A stretch of DNA of 64,000 nt from Acholeplasmataceae bacterium (lineage in GTDB: Bacteria > Bacillota_I > Bacilli_A > Acholeplasmatales > Acholeplasmataceae): contig JAUVXD010000009.1 in assembly GCA_030603805.1 (NCBI GenBank), positions 17,147 to 81,146 on the forward strand. Direction: 5' to 3'. Each line of letters begins with the position of its first letter. Positions within the stretch are counted from its first letter, which is position 1. Position numbers and translations under genes: made by a program. Positions 1 through 7,487 of the stretch are shown one piece after another. Below the pieces are notes generated by a model that saw only the letters and a program-made list of their open reading frames with translations, was not told the origin of the DNA and ran no database searches.

Positions 1-264
1 AAAACAAAAATGGGTTATCAATATAAGAAAAACCCTTGGCAGCTTATGACACTTGAAGATTATGTTGATGTCACAACAGAACAAATTTTATGGCTGAGAA
101 AAGATATCATCATTCATAGACTCACTGGAGATGCACCGAGTCATATGTTGATTGCACCCAATTGGACGAGAAAGAAATTTGTAGTCACCAATGAAATTGA
201 TAAAAGGCTTCGAAAACTAGGCCTTTATCAGGGGGATTATTATGAAAAAGAGTCTCATACTTGA
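1..264 (+). CDS. Radical SAM protein of the YtqA/TIGR01212 family, C-terminal part only
   Basis: The reading frame is open from the first base and ends at TGA 262-264, so this is the 3' end of a gene whose start lies outside the window. The roughly 87 visible residues match my memory of the C-terminus of YtqA-type radical SAM proteins: a DYVDV segment, then QRLTGD-like IHRLTGDAP, then LIAPNW and a final NEIDKRLRKLG. The radical SAM CxxxCxxC motif is not in view. It overlaps the next gene by 23 bp, the same ytqA-ytqB order as in Bacillus, which supports the call. The exact substrate of the family is not established here. Confidence 0.75.
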   Translation, partial: KTKMGYQYKKNPWQLMTLEDYVDVTTEQILWLRKDIIIHRLTGDAPSHMLIAPNWTRKKFVVTNEIDKRLRKLGLYQGDYYEKESHT

Positions 265-799
265 TACTGCCCACTTATTATTAACCTCTTTAATCGATCC
301 AAATGATATCGTTATTGATGCAACCATGGGTAATGGCTTTGATACACTTTTCTTATCAAAGCTTGCAAAGCAAGTTTATGCATTTGATATTCAAGAACAA
401 GCTTTACTCAATACCCAAGGCTTACTTTTAAAAGAACATGTCACTAACGTAACACTCATCCTTGATAGTCATGAACATATCTTAAACTATGTCAGTGATT
501 TTAAAGGTGTTGTGTTTAACTTGGGTTACTTACCTTTAGGTGATAAATCGATAACGACCACCAAAGACACCACAATAAAGACATTAGAGACGCTATTACC
601 TAAACTTAAAAAAGACGGTTTTATCCTCATGGTCGTCTATGTGGGACACAAAGCAGGATTAGAAGAATCACATGCACTCCATGATTACATCCAACACTTA
701 GATCAACATCTTTTTAAAATCATGAAAATCGAATTACCCTTCCAAAGAAATAAACCACCTTATGTGATTTTAATCCATAAAACAAAAGACGTATGCTAG
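242..799 (+). CDS. mnmM: tRNA (5-aminomethyl-2-thiouridine) methyltransferase MnmM (YtqB)
   Basis: A 185-residue class I SAM methyltransferase. The SAM-binding motif I is DATMGNGFDT near residues 24-33, and the family signature NLGYLPLGDKS is near residues 92-102. YtqB proteins have been assigned as MnmM, which methylates nm5s2U at the tRNA wobble position; that function is family knowledge, not shown here. The ATG has a GGGGG Shine-Dalgarno (SD) sequence seven bases upstream and lies inside the end of the YtqA-like gene, so the two are probably translationally coupled. Length fits the family. The gene ends at a strong terminator that overlaps its last codons. Confidence 0.88.
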   Translation: MKKSLILDTAHLLLTSLIDPNDIVIDATMGNGFDTLFLSKLAKQVYAFDIQEQALLNTQGLLLKEHVTNVTLILDSHEHILNYVSDFKGVVFNLGYLPLGDKSITTTKDTTIKTLETLLPKLKKDGFILMVVYVGHKAGLEESHALHDYIQHLDQHLFKIMKIELPFQRNKPPYVILIHKTKDVC

Positions 800-821
800 G
801 GGGTTAGCACACGTCTTTTTT
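784..821. terminator. Bidirectional rho-independent terminator between convergent genes
   Basis: Arms AAAAGACGTATGCTA and TTAGCACACGTCTTTT pair with one mismatch around a G-rich loop. T-runs flank it on both strands. It sits between mnmM (plus) and the RsgI-like lipoprotein gene (minus) and can serve both. Confidence 0.85.
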
Positions 822-838
822 GGTTCTCCATAAGGGGA

Positions 839-1789
839 TTATGGACGCTTGTTTTGGAACTCTTGTATTTGTTCTTTAATTGCTTCTCTGCGTTGTTCCA
901 TGTCATTTAGAAAATCTTCAACAGCTTCATGATGTAGTTGTCTTCTTGCTTGTACTTGAAGTTTGTATTCAAGTCTCAATGCTTCAGATTCAACAAGAAA
1001 TTCTGCTCTTAAGGTTGCCATATCGAGTTTGAATGCCTCAATGAGTGCTGCAAGTTCATTTTCAAGTTCAGTGGTATCACCTTCAGCTGCTTCAATTTGA
1101 GCTTCTAAATCAGCTTTTTCTGCTTCAAATTCTGTAATAAGTGCTTCTTTTGCAGTTAAGAATTCTTCGCGAAGTCCTTGTGCAATAGTTTTCATTTCTT
1201 CACGAGTTGACTTAATGATCGCTTGTAATTCAGAAACTTCCATTTCTAATGCAACTTCGAGTGTCAGTTCGTCATCAGCAAACATTGCTGCTTTAACTAA
1301 GAATAAGAACCCTGGAGTTACACCGTAACTTTCTGCTTCTGCTACAAAATCAGGAACAAATGCTTTATCTTGTCCACGACCAATGATTCCTCTATTTTCG
1401 AATGCATGATTGACATGTTCCTTAACTTTGTTTCTAATCTTTTCACCGAGTAATGGATCTTTAGCTAAAGCTGTTATCGAAACAATAACTTCTTCAGATT
1501 CTACATCAATAAAACCAAGTTCGATTGATGTTTGAATGATAAGTTCAATGGCAGCATCTAAATCCATACCGATTAAATCAAGTTCAGCGAGTAAAACTTC
1601 GCCGTCTTCATTCAGTGCATTCGCATAGACAACTTTTTCACGTCTATTGACAATCAGTTCAACACTTGGGTTAATATCTAAAGTCACATACGTGTCGGTT
1701 GCTGCTGATACAGAACCTGTACATCCAATAATGATAGTCACTAATGCCACGAGAAACATAAAACTAGAGATAAGTTTAAATCTTTTCAT
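839..1789 (-). CDS. Lipoprotein with RsgI-type extracytoplasmic (peri-RsgI) domain and C-terminal coiled coil
   Basis: A 316-residue protein starting at the ATG with AAAGGAGG eight bases upstream; a 17-residue upstream extension in frame has no ribosome binding site. The signal peptide ends in a lipobox, IIGC, with Cys at about residue 23. Residues 30-75 contain VTLDINPSVEL followed by EALNEDG-like NALNEDGEVLL, the conserved periplasmic domain of RsgI anti-sigma factors, in which the Asn-Pro bond is a known autoproteolysis site in clostridial RsgI. From about residue 190 to the end the sequence is Glu/Lys/Leu-rich and looks like a long coiled coil. The cytoplasmic RsgI anti-sigma domain is absent; the neighbouring membrane protein may supply it. 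Last gene of the sigma/anti-sigma cluster. The RsgI-domain call is firm; the role is inferred. Confidence 0.75.
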   Translation of the reverse strand: MKRFKLISSFMFLVALVTIIIGCTGSVSAATDTYVTLDINPSVELIVNRREKVVYANALNEDGEVLLAELDLIGMDLDAAIELIIQTSIELGFIDVESEEVIVSITALAKDPLLGEKIRNKVKEHVNHAFENRGIIGRGQDKAFVPDFVAEAESYGVTPGFLFLVKAAMFADDELTLEVALEMEVSELQAIIKSTREEMKTIAQGLREEFLTAKEALITEFEAEKADLEAQIEAAEGDTTELENELAALIEAFKLDMATLRAEFLVESEALRLEYKLQVQARRQLHHEAVEDFLNDMEQRREAIKEQIQEFQNKRP

Positions 1790-1827
1790 TTTAAAAGCCT
1801 CCTTTTGGTTTTTACACTTAACATACA

Positions 1828-1867
1828 AATGAGACTTCACTTTTATTGGTGAAATCTCATTTTTTTA
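1828..1867. terminator. Hairpin between anti-sigma gene and RsgI-like lipoprotein gene
   Basis: Arms AATGAGACTTCAC and GTGAAATCTCATT (one mismatch) flank an 8-base loop. The T-run lies on the plus-strand side; on the coding minus strand the hairpin is followed by the poorer tail TTTGTATG. It may act as a partial attenuator or processing site within the operon, or terminate antisense RNA. Confidence 0.55.
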
Positions 1868-1874
1868 CATATTT

Positions 1875-2963
1875 TTAATTATTGGGAAGATTAGGTCTTC
1901 CTCGGTTTTCACTCATTTGTCTGCCTTTTTCAAGTGTAAATGCAGGTCTCCCAGTCGGTTGAACATAAAACTGATATCCTGTTTCTTCATCGCTATGAAC
2001 TCGAACTATCATTGTTCCTGTTTCTGGTTGACTGCCTTGGATTTGATAATTCACTCGAATAACTTGCTCACTATTTTCTGTATCGATTAAAAATTGATAT
2101 GTTCCAATAGATAAACCGCTCACAAATTTGATTTGGATGGCATGACGGTTATTGACTTCAAGTGCAGTCATTTCAACAGTTTCTGTCAGTATACCATCTT
2201 GTGTGATTCTAATGGTGTATCTAGTCGCTTGTTCAGTTTTGATGAAAGTGACGCCTACATAATTGATTGCATCTTTATAGATACGATAAACTAAACGGTT
2301 TTGATTTTGAATATTTCCAATAGCAACCATCTGATACGTTTTTGATCCAAGTTCAATTTCGCCTGTTAAAGTGAATTCATCATCAATCATATTAATCACT
2401 TGGTTATATTTCATCTGATAGACAACTTCATGATTCAGTAAATCGGTTGTTTTAAATTGCATCCTGCGATTAAACCCTTGCTCGTTAATCGGTTCTTTTA
2501 GAATATTGAGTTGATTTTGACTTGATAATAGTTTTTCCATCATCTCCATGTATTTGCCAAGATCATTGATTTCCTGGGTGACTAGTGGATCTAAATTAAA
2601 ACTCTGGAAAGTAGATAACAAAATATTTGATGGTGAACTGCTAAGTTCATACTCAAGTAGCCCAATTAAGCTTGTTGAAGAGACGGTTGATAATGCAATC
2701 GCTTCATCATAAATTTCTAAACTTGGTGTCACAGGAATGATAGGTTCAGAAGGTTCATAAAATATGGCAAACATTAAGATAAACACCATCGCACCGATTA
2801 GTCCTAAATAGATGGGTTTGATTTGCCATGAAAAACGTGGCTTTTGGATTACTTCTACAGGGGGTAAGCCTTGAACTCTTGCTAAAATCTCAGCTTGGAC
2901 ATCTTTGATTTCAACTTTTTTAGATTCAGTTTTGATCAGTTCAATCAATTGTTTCTTTTTCAT
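1875..2963 (-). CDS. Single-pass membrane protein, probable anti-sigma factor
   Basis: 362 residues: a charged cytosolic N-terminus of about 48 residues, one membrane segment at roughly 50-69 (IYLGLIGAMVFILMFAIFY), then about 290 extracellular residues rich in beta-strand-like sequence. I see no zinc-binding HxxxCxxC motif in the N-terminus, and the extracellular part matches no family I recognise. The call rests on position. The start codon overlaps the stop of the sigma-factor gene (ATGA), the classical arrangement of sigma/anti-sigma pairs, and the topology suits a membrane-tethered anti-sigma factor. An RsgI-domain lipoprotein follows. Alternatively it is a membrane protein controlled by the sigma factor. 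Confidence 0.6.
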   Translation of the reverse strand: MKKKQLIELIKTESKKVEIKDVQAEILARVQGLPPVEVIQKPRFSWQIKPIYLGLIGAMVFILMFAIFYEPSEPIIPVTPSLEIYDEAIALSTVSSTSLIGLLEYELSSSPSNILLSTFQSFNLDPLVTQEINDLGKYMEMMEKLLSSQNQLNILKEPINEQGFNRRMQFKTTDLLNHEVVYQMKYNQVINMIDDEFTLTGEIELGSKTYQMVAIGNIQNQNRLVYRIYKDAINYVGVTFIKTEQATRYTIRITQDGILTETVEMTALEVNNRHAIQIKFVSGLSIGTYQFLIDTENSEQVIRVNYQIQGSQPETGTMIVRVHSDEETGYQFYVQPTGRPAFTLEKGRQMSENRGRPNLPNN

Positions 2964-3475
2964 CAGATGTCACCTGCCTTTTCCTTTAATTTTTTAATCG
3001 CTTTATTATAAATCCACAACACAGTTCCTAATGGTTTTTGAGTGATGTTTGCAATCTCTTTAAATTTGAGTTCATTGATGACATGTAATACTACGATTTC
3101 TCTTTCGCTTTCTTCGAGTAAATCAAGTATTTTAAAGATTTGTGCATCATCTGTCTCTATTTCCTCTTGATAAGGGATGGTCTCTAAAAGTTCCTCTGAA
3201 TAAACTTCTCTTTTTCTTTGGTTATATAAATTGATTGCTAAGTTTCTTCCAATGGTTGATAAATAAGCATAAGGATTTGAACCATCTTTATACTGATCAA
3301 TTTTTTCTAAGAACTTAACATACGTATCTTGCATCAAATCTTCAGCAAGCGACCTATCTTTAATAACAGAAATAATGGCATAAAAAACTTGATTTTTCGT
3401 CAAGTTATAGAACGTGTCAAATGACTGATAATTACGTGATTTTAGTTCTTTAATGATGACATCTATTCTATCCAT
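2963..3475 (-). CDS. RNA polymerase sigma-70 family factor (ECF type)
   Basis: A 170-residue two-domain sigma factor. Region 2 is near residues 38-85, with AEDLMQDTYVKFLEKI, the usual ECF region 2 pattern. Region 4 covers about residues 115-165 and includes EREIVVLHVINELKFKEIA followed by a helix-turn-helix (TQKPLGTVLWIYNKAIKKLK). There is no region 1 or 3, as expected for ECF factors. The ATG has GGGG five bases upstream. It is the first gene of a cluster with a membrane anti-sigma candidate and an RsgI-domain lipoprotein, so it probably responds to an outside signal. Dedicated alternative sigma factors are uncommon in mollicutes. Targets cannot be read from the sequence. Confidence 0.88.
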   Translation of the reverse strand: MDRIDVIIKELKSRNYQSFDTFYNLTKNQVFYAIISVIKDRSLAEDLMQDTYVKFLEKIDQYKDGSNPYAYLSTIGRNLAINLYNQRKREVYSEELLETIPYQEEIETDDAQIFKILDLLEESEREIVVLHVINELKFKEIANITQKPLGTVLWIYNKAIKKLKEKAGDI

Positions 3476-3524
3476 AAGTTCCCCTTACACTCCATATACA
3501 ATCGAATCTAGGTTTTTATTGGTA

Positions 3525-3557
3525 GAAAATGAAAATACCCTACTTGATGTAGAGTAT
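3525..3557 (-). terminator. Terminator downstream of leuS
   Basis: On the minus strand a 9-bp stem (ATACTCTAC / GTAGGGTAT, one G-U pair) with a 5-base loop is followed by TTTTCATTTTC. It lies between leuS and the sigma gene. The rest of the 95-bp gap before the sigma gene presumably holds the sigma operon promoter, but no clear -10/-35 pair is visible. Confidence 0.7.
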
Positions 3558-3570
3558 AATTTCAATTTGA

Positions 3571-5979
3571 TTAATTTGCAACAATATTAACGAGTTTATT
3601 GGGGATAACAACGATTTTTCTAATCGTTAATCCTTCCAAATGTTTTTTCACATTGTCTTGGTCAAGGGCAAGTGTTTTAACCTCTTCTTGATCGTGATTA
3701 AAAGGTGCCACAAATTTCGCACGTAGTTTTCCATTGACTTGTACGACTATTTCAACTTCATCGATAACTAGATAAGCTTCTTGGTACGTTGGCCAGTCCG
3801 AATAAATGAGTTCTTCATTTTGTTTTAAGACTTCTTTATTAAGTTCTTCAGTGATATGCGGGCAAAGTGGGTTAAGGAGTTTTAAAAATCCACGTGCTTG
3901 GTCTTTACTAATCGTTTGCACTTTATAGACTTCATTAACAAAAATCATCATTTGGCTAATCGCTGTATTAAATGCGAGCTTATCATAATCTTCGGTTACT
4001 TTTTTGATGGTTTGATGATAGATTTGTCTAAGTTCTTTGACTTCATCTTTTTGGATTGAAAACTCAAACATACGCCATACACGGTCTAAGAATTTCTTAG
4101 ATCCATTGAGTGAATCGGTATTCCATGGCTTATCTTGATCAAGAGGTCCCATAAACATTTCATATAGTCTTAGAGTATCTGCCCCATGAGACTTGACGAT
4201 GTCATCAGGATTGACGTTATTGCCTTTAGATTTACTCATTTTAGAATGGTCAGCACCTAAAATCATTCCTTGGTTAAAGAGTTTCTTAAAAGGCTCTTTG
4301 ACTGAGGTTAGACCTAGGTCATAAAGGAACTTTGTCCAAAATCTAGAATAAAGTAGATGTCCAACCGCGTGTTCAGTACCACCAATATATAAATCTACAG
4401 GTAGCCATTTATCGATTTGTTTTTTTGCCTCTTCGCTATCCAGTGGAATCATCCCTAAATGATTTTTTAATATGTAGCCAATAAAGTACCATGATGAACC
4501 TGCAAGCTGTGGCATGGTATTGGTATCTCTTCTGCCTTCAATACCATGATGATTGACATAAAGCCACTCTTTGGCGTGAGCGAGTGGAGATTCTCCAGTA
4601 CCACTCGGGCGGATATTTTTTAAAATAGGGAGTTCAAGTGGTAAATCTTCTTCATCTAAAAGATGGATTTGACCCTCTTGATCATAAATGACAGGGAACG
4701 GTTCACCCCAGTATCTTTGTCTTGAGAAGACCCAATCTCTGAGTTTGTACGTACTATGTGCATATCCTTGTTTTGTTTTAACAAGATAATCAATTATTTT
4801 AAGTTTTGCATCTTCATTATAAAGACCATCAATGATGCCAGAGTTATAATGTAGACCATCGCCAACATAGGCACCTTCGCTAGTGCCTTGAATCACTTCA
4901 ACAATATCTAAGCCATGAGTTTGTGCAAACTCAAAATCTCTTTCATCATGCGCAGGTACTGCCATGACAGCACCTGTACCATAATGAGGTAGAACATAAT
5001 CAGCAATCCAAATCGGAATTTTTTTATGATTTAATGGATTAATCGCATAGGCTCCAGTAAAAACACCTGTTTTCGTTTTATCAAGGGCGCGGTCCATATC
5101 ATTTTTTTGTTTGGTTATATCGATATAATTTTTAACTGATGCCATTTCATCTTCAGAAGTAATGTGTAACACCAGTGGATGTTCTGGAGCAAGTACACAA
5201 TAGGTTGCACCATAGATGGTATCTGGTCTTGTAGTAAAGATTTCAAACGTTTCATCAAGTTGATCGACAGCAAACGTCATCATCGCACCATTGGATTTGC
5301 CAATCCAATTTCTTTGCATTTCTTTTAAGTTTTCTGGCCAATCTAAATCTTCTAAATCTTCTAGAAGTCTATCTGCGTATTGCGTAATTCTTAAAACCCA
5401 TTGACGCATCGCTTTTTTGACAACAGGATAATTGCCTCTTTCAGAGACCATTTTTCCATCAACCATTTCGATTTCATCATTTGCAAGGACAGTGCCTAAA
5501 CCTTCGCACCAGTTCACTTCAACATCTTTAAGAACTGCTAGTCCATGCTCATACATTTTTTTAAATATCCATTGCGTCCATTTAAAATATCCAGGATCTG
5601 CAGTTGCAAATTCTCTATCCCAGTCAATACCTTTTCCGGATTCAATGATTTGTCTTTTAAAGTTTTTAATATTCTCATAGGTAAACGTTCTAGGATCTTT
5701 TCCTGTTTGGAGTGCATACTGTTCTGCAGGCAGCCCAAAAGCATCCCATCCCATCGGATGAAGCACATTATAGCCTTGCATGCGCTTGAAGCGTGAGACT
5801 ATATCTGTTGCTGTATAACCTTCAATATGACCGACATGAAGTCCTGCTGCTGAAGGATAAGGAAACATATCTAAGACATAGTATTTTTGCTTAAGTCTAT
5901 CGTCTTGAGTTTTAAAATGTTTTTGTTCATACCAATAGGTTTGCCACTTTTTTTCGATGTTTTTAAAGTCATAATGCAT
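3571..5979 (-). CDS. leuS: Leucyl-tRNA synthetase
   Basis: 802 residues, the usual bacterial LeuRS length. It charges tRNA-Leu in the cytosol. The class I signature HVGH is at residues 48-51 (in [11 protein letters not shown]), and KMSKS is at 580-584. The CP1 editing-domain motif TTRPDT is at 249-254, with the editing-site [15 protein letters not shown] at about 335-347, so proofreading appears intact. Start ATG has AAGG at suitable spacing. It is transcribed alone from a sigma-A-like promoter and ends at its own terminator. No T-box leader is present in the roughly 60-bp gap upstream, so it is not regulated in that way. Confidence 0.98.
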   Translation of the reverse strand: MHYDFKNIEKKWQTYWYEQKHFKTQDDRLKQKYYVLDMFPYPSAAGLHVGHIEGYTATDIVSRFKRMQGYNVLHPMGWDAFGLPAEQYALQTGKDPRTFTYENIKNFKRQIIESGKGIDWDREFATADPGYFKWTQWIFKKMYEHGLAVLKDVEVNWCEGLGTVLANDEIEMVDGKMVSERGNYPVVKKAMRQWVLRITQYADRLLEDLEDLDWPENLKEMQRNWIGKSNGAMMTFAVDQLDETFEIFTTRPDTIYGATYCVLAPEHPLVLHITSEDEMASVKNYIDITKQKNDMDRALDKTKTGVFTGAYAINPLNHKKIPIWIADYVLPHYGTGAVMAVPAHDERDFEFAQTHGLDIVEVIQGTSEGAYVGDGLHYNSGIIDGLYNEDAKLKIIDYLVKTKQGYAHSTYKLRDWVFSRQRYWGEPFPVIYDQEGQIHLLDEEDLPLELPILKNIRPSGTGESPLAHAKEWLYVNHHGIEGRRDTNTMPQLAGSSWYFIGYILKNHLGMIPLDSEEAKKQIDKWLPVDLYIGGTEHAVGHLLYSRFWTKFLYDLGLTSVKEPFKKLFNQGMILGADHSKMSKSKGNNVNPDDIVKSHGADTLRLYEMFMGPLDQDKPWNTDSLNGSKKFLDRVWRMFEFSIQKDEVKELRQIYHQTIKKVTEDYDKLAFNTAISQMMIFVNEVYKVQTISKDQARGFLKLLNPLCPHITEELNKEVLKQNEELIYSDWPTYQEAYLVIDEVEIVVQVNGKLRAKFVAPFNHDQEEVKTLALDQDNVKKHLEGLTIRKIVVIPNKLVNIVAN

Positions 5980-6009
5980 AATCTGATACCTTCTTTCAAT
6001 GCTATATCT

Positions 6010-6037
6010 ATTATAACAAAAAAAGGCTTATTGCCAA
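6010..6037 (-). promoter_or_regulatory. leuS promoter
   Basis: On the minus strand TTGGCA, 16 bases, then TATAAT, with an extended -10 (TGTTATAAT). It lies about 30 bp upstream of the leuS start. Confidence 0.7.
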
Positions 6038-6038
6038 C

Positions 6039-6066
6039 AAAAAAAGGGAATTAAGATTCCCCTTTT
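6039..6066 (-). terminator. Terminator downstream of acpP
   Basis: On the minus strand GGGGAATC / AATTCCC forms a stem followed by seven T residues, immediately after the acpP stop codon. Confidence 0.85.
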
Positions 6067-6070
6067 GCTT

Positions 6071-6304
6071 TTAGTTTAAAGCTTCAATGTATTTGACAAG
6101 ATCGCCAACAGTTTTAATGTTTTGCGCTTCTTCGTCACTGACTTGGATGGAGAACTCATCTTCGATGTTCATAATTAGTTCAACAGCATCGATAGAGTCT
6201 GCACCAAGATCTTCTGCAAGTCTTGCTTGCATGGTTACTTTTTCTTCAGGAACATTCAGTTCTTCAATAATCATTTCTTTAACACGCTCAAATATCACGT
6301 TCAT
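6071..6304 (-). CDS. acpP: Acyl carrier protein
   Basis: Up to 77 residues. The 4'-phosphopantetheine attachment site is Ser37 in GADSIDAVEL, with Ile replacing the usual Leu after Ser. It is the acidic four-helix carrier of fatty acid and lipid synthesis. Start choice is open. AAGGAGG lies only two bases before the ATG, but eight bases before a GTG two codons later (6298). That GTG would give an N-terminus of M-IFERVKEMI, close to typical ACPs, so the 75-residue form is plausible. It is monocistronic, with strong tandem promoters and its own terminator, as expected for an abundant protein. Confidence 0.95.
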   Translation of the reverse strand: MNVIFERVKEMIIEELNVPEEKVTMQARLAEDLGADSIDAVELIMNIEDEFSIQVSDEEAQNIKTVGDLVKYIEALN

Positions 6305-6327
6305 ATCCTCCTTATTTCAGCATTGTT

Positions 6328-6387
6328 ATTATAGCCCTTTTTTTTGATAAAGTCAATTTATTATAACATGTTTTTTTTGAAGTTCAA
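6328..6387 (-). promoter_or_regulatory. Tandem promoters of acpP
   Basis: The proximal promoter is TTGACT, 17 bases, TATAAT (minus strand of 6328-6356). A second, 30 bp further up, is TTGAAC, 16 bases, TATAAT with an extended -10 TGTTATAAT (6360-6387). Both fit the sigma-A consensus closely. Confidence 0.8.
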
Positions 6388-6430
6388 ACCTTTTTAAATC
6401 TTATGCAACTTGTGTATGCGTTTTCAAGTT

Positions 6431-7444
6431 TTATTTCGGATATCTTTCAGGAAGAATGCCTTTGCTAATCAGTCTTTTGAAATCCCAGTTTTGATGAGAT
6501 TCTCTTTCAATCTTATAATTCCAAAAATAGAAGCCTAAACCTTGTGTGTAAGCATAGAGCTGAAGGCTTGCCAACACACGATCACAAATCTCTTCAACAA
6601 ATGATTCATCTTTCTTTAAGCTTTCATAACGAATGCCTAAAGACCATTCACCAATAATCACTGGAATGAACTTGTGGATTTTTCGAATCATTTTGAGTCT
6701 ATCTTTAACAATTGTTTGAATATGAAGGTCAAAATCGCCATGTATGAGTTTGGGGCTGAAGCAATGATAAAGATGAAGATCAAAAGCTATATTTTTCATA
6801 TGATGTTGTTTAAAGAAAGTTTTCCAAGAGGTATCTTCAGGTCTAAAAGCATCATGAAAAACAACAAGCTTTTCTGTTTCTTTTCGAATCGCTTCATAGC
6901 TTTTTACATAAAAATCTTGAATTAGACCTAAATCAATCGTGACAAAAGGCTCATTTAAAACTTCGATACCAAAAAAAGACGGGTGTGACTTAAATGTTTT
7001 TGCAATAAATGCAAGTCTTTCCACGGTTTTATCAATGTTTTTCTGATCTAAATGCCATTCCATGACATCTTGAATGCCACCGTTATCAAATCCGTTTTGA
7101 CAGCCTGGTGCTGTATGTAGATCAAGTAAAAGATCTAAACCAACTTCATCTGCGTAACGCATGGCTTGATGAATGTAATCCAATGAATTGAGATAAGGTT
7201 CATCACCTTCGAGCCACCAAGGAATGGGAAGTCTCACAGAGTTGATGCCTATTGATTTTAGATAAATAAAATCTTCTTTCGTGATAAATGTTTCCCAGTG
7301 GTGAATTAAATCCTTTTTTGCATTGGGGTTCTTAAGCATAAAGCCGGTTTCATCTTTTGAATCAACCCCTTCGAATAACGCGGGTTTCATCCAAGATTCT
7401 AAAACAAACCATCCGCCAAGATTAACACCATAGATTTTTTTCAT
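6431..7444 (-). CDS. Cytosolic glycoside hydrolase family 5 (exo-beta-1,3-glucanase-like)
   Basis: A 337-residue TIM-barrel GH5 enzyme. Motifs are GVNLGGWFVLESWM at the N-terminus, NSVRLPIPWW near residues 68-77, the acid/base Glu165 in LNEPF, and the nucleophile Glu266 in IGEWS. The N-terminus resembles fungal and bacterial exo-beta-1,3-glucanases, so a beta-glucan oligomer or beta-glucoside is the likely substrate. There is no signal peptide, so it acts inside the cell. It lies 30 bp downstream of malQ behind a terminator-like hairpin, with no space for a promoter in between. Expression by readthrough is therefore likely. Its place among alpha-glucan genes is odd. Substrate is uncertain. 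Confidence 0.85.
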   Translation of the reverse strand: MKKIYGVNLGGWFVLESWMKPALFEGVDSKDETGFMLKNPNAKKDLIHHWETFITKEDFIYLKSIGINSVRLPIPWWLEGDEPYLNSLDYIHQAMRYADEVGLDLLLDLHTAPGCQNGFDNGGIQDVMEWHLDQKNIDKTVERLAFIAKTFKSHPSFFGIEVLNEPFVTIDLGLIQDFYVKSYEAIRKETEKLVVFHDAFRPEDTSWKTFFKQHHMKNIAFDLHLYHCFSPKLIHGDFDLHIQTIVKDRLKMIRKIHKFIPVIIGEWSLGIRYESLKKDESFVEEICDRVLASLQLYAYTQGLGFYFWNYKIERESHQNWDFKRLISKGILPERYPK

Positions 7445-7462
7445 ATGAAATCCTTTCTAATC

Positions 7463-7487
7463 AAAAAGGATAGGCTATCTATCCTTT
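7463..7487 (-). terminator. Terminator-like hairpin after malQ
   Basis: On the minus strand AAAGGATAG / CTATCCTTT forms a stem followed by TTTTTGATTAG. It overlaps the malQ stop codon and precedes the GH5 gene, so it probably lowers GH5 expression relative to malQ. Confidence 0.7.

Noticed and set aside
5432..5796. Plus-strand open frames opposite leuS
   Set aside because: They lie inside leuS, have Ser/Phe/Ile-rich low-information translations, no SD and no family resemblance; they are mirror frames.
5980..6070. Possible T-box leader upstream of leuS
   Set aside because: Only about 60 bp between the acpP terminator and leuS, with no specifier loop or the conserved T-box sequence; a plain promoter explains it.
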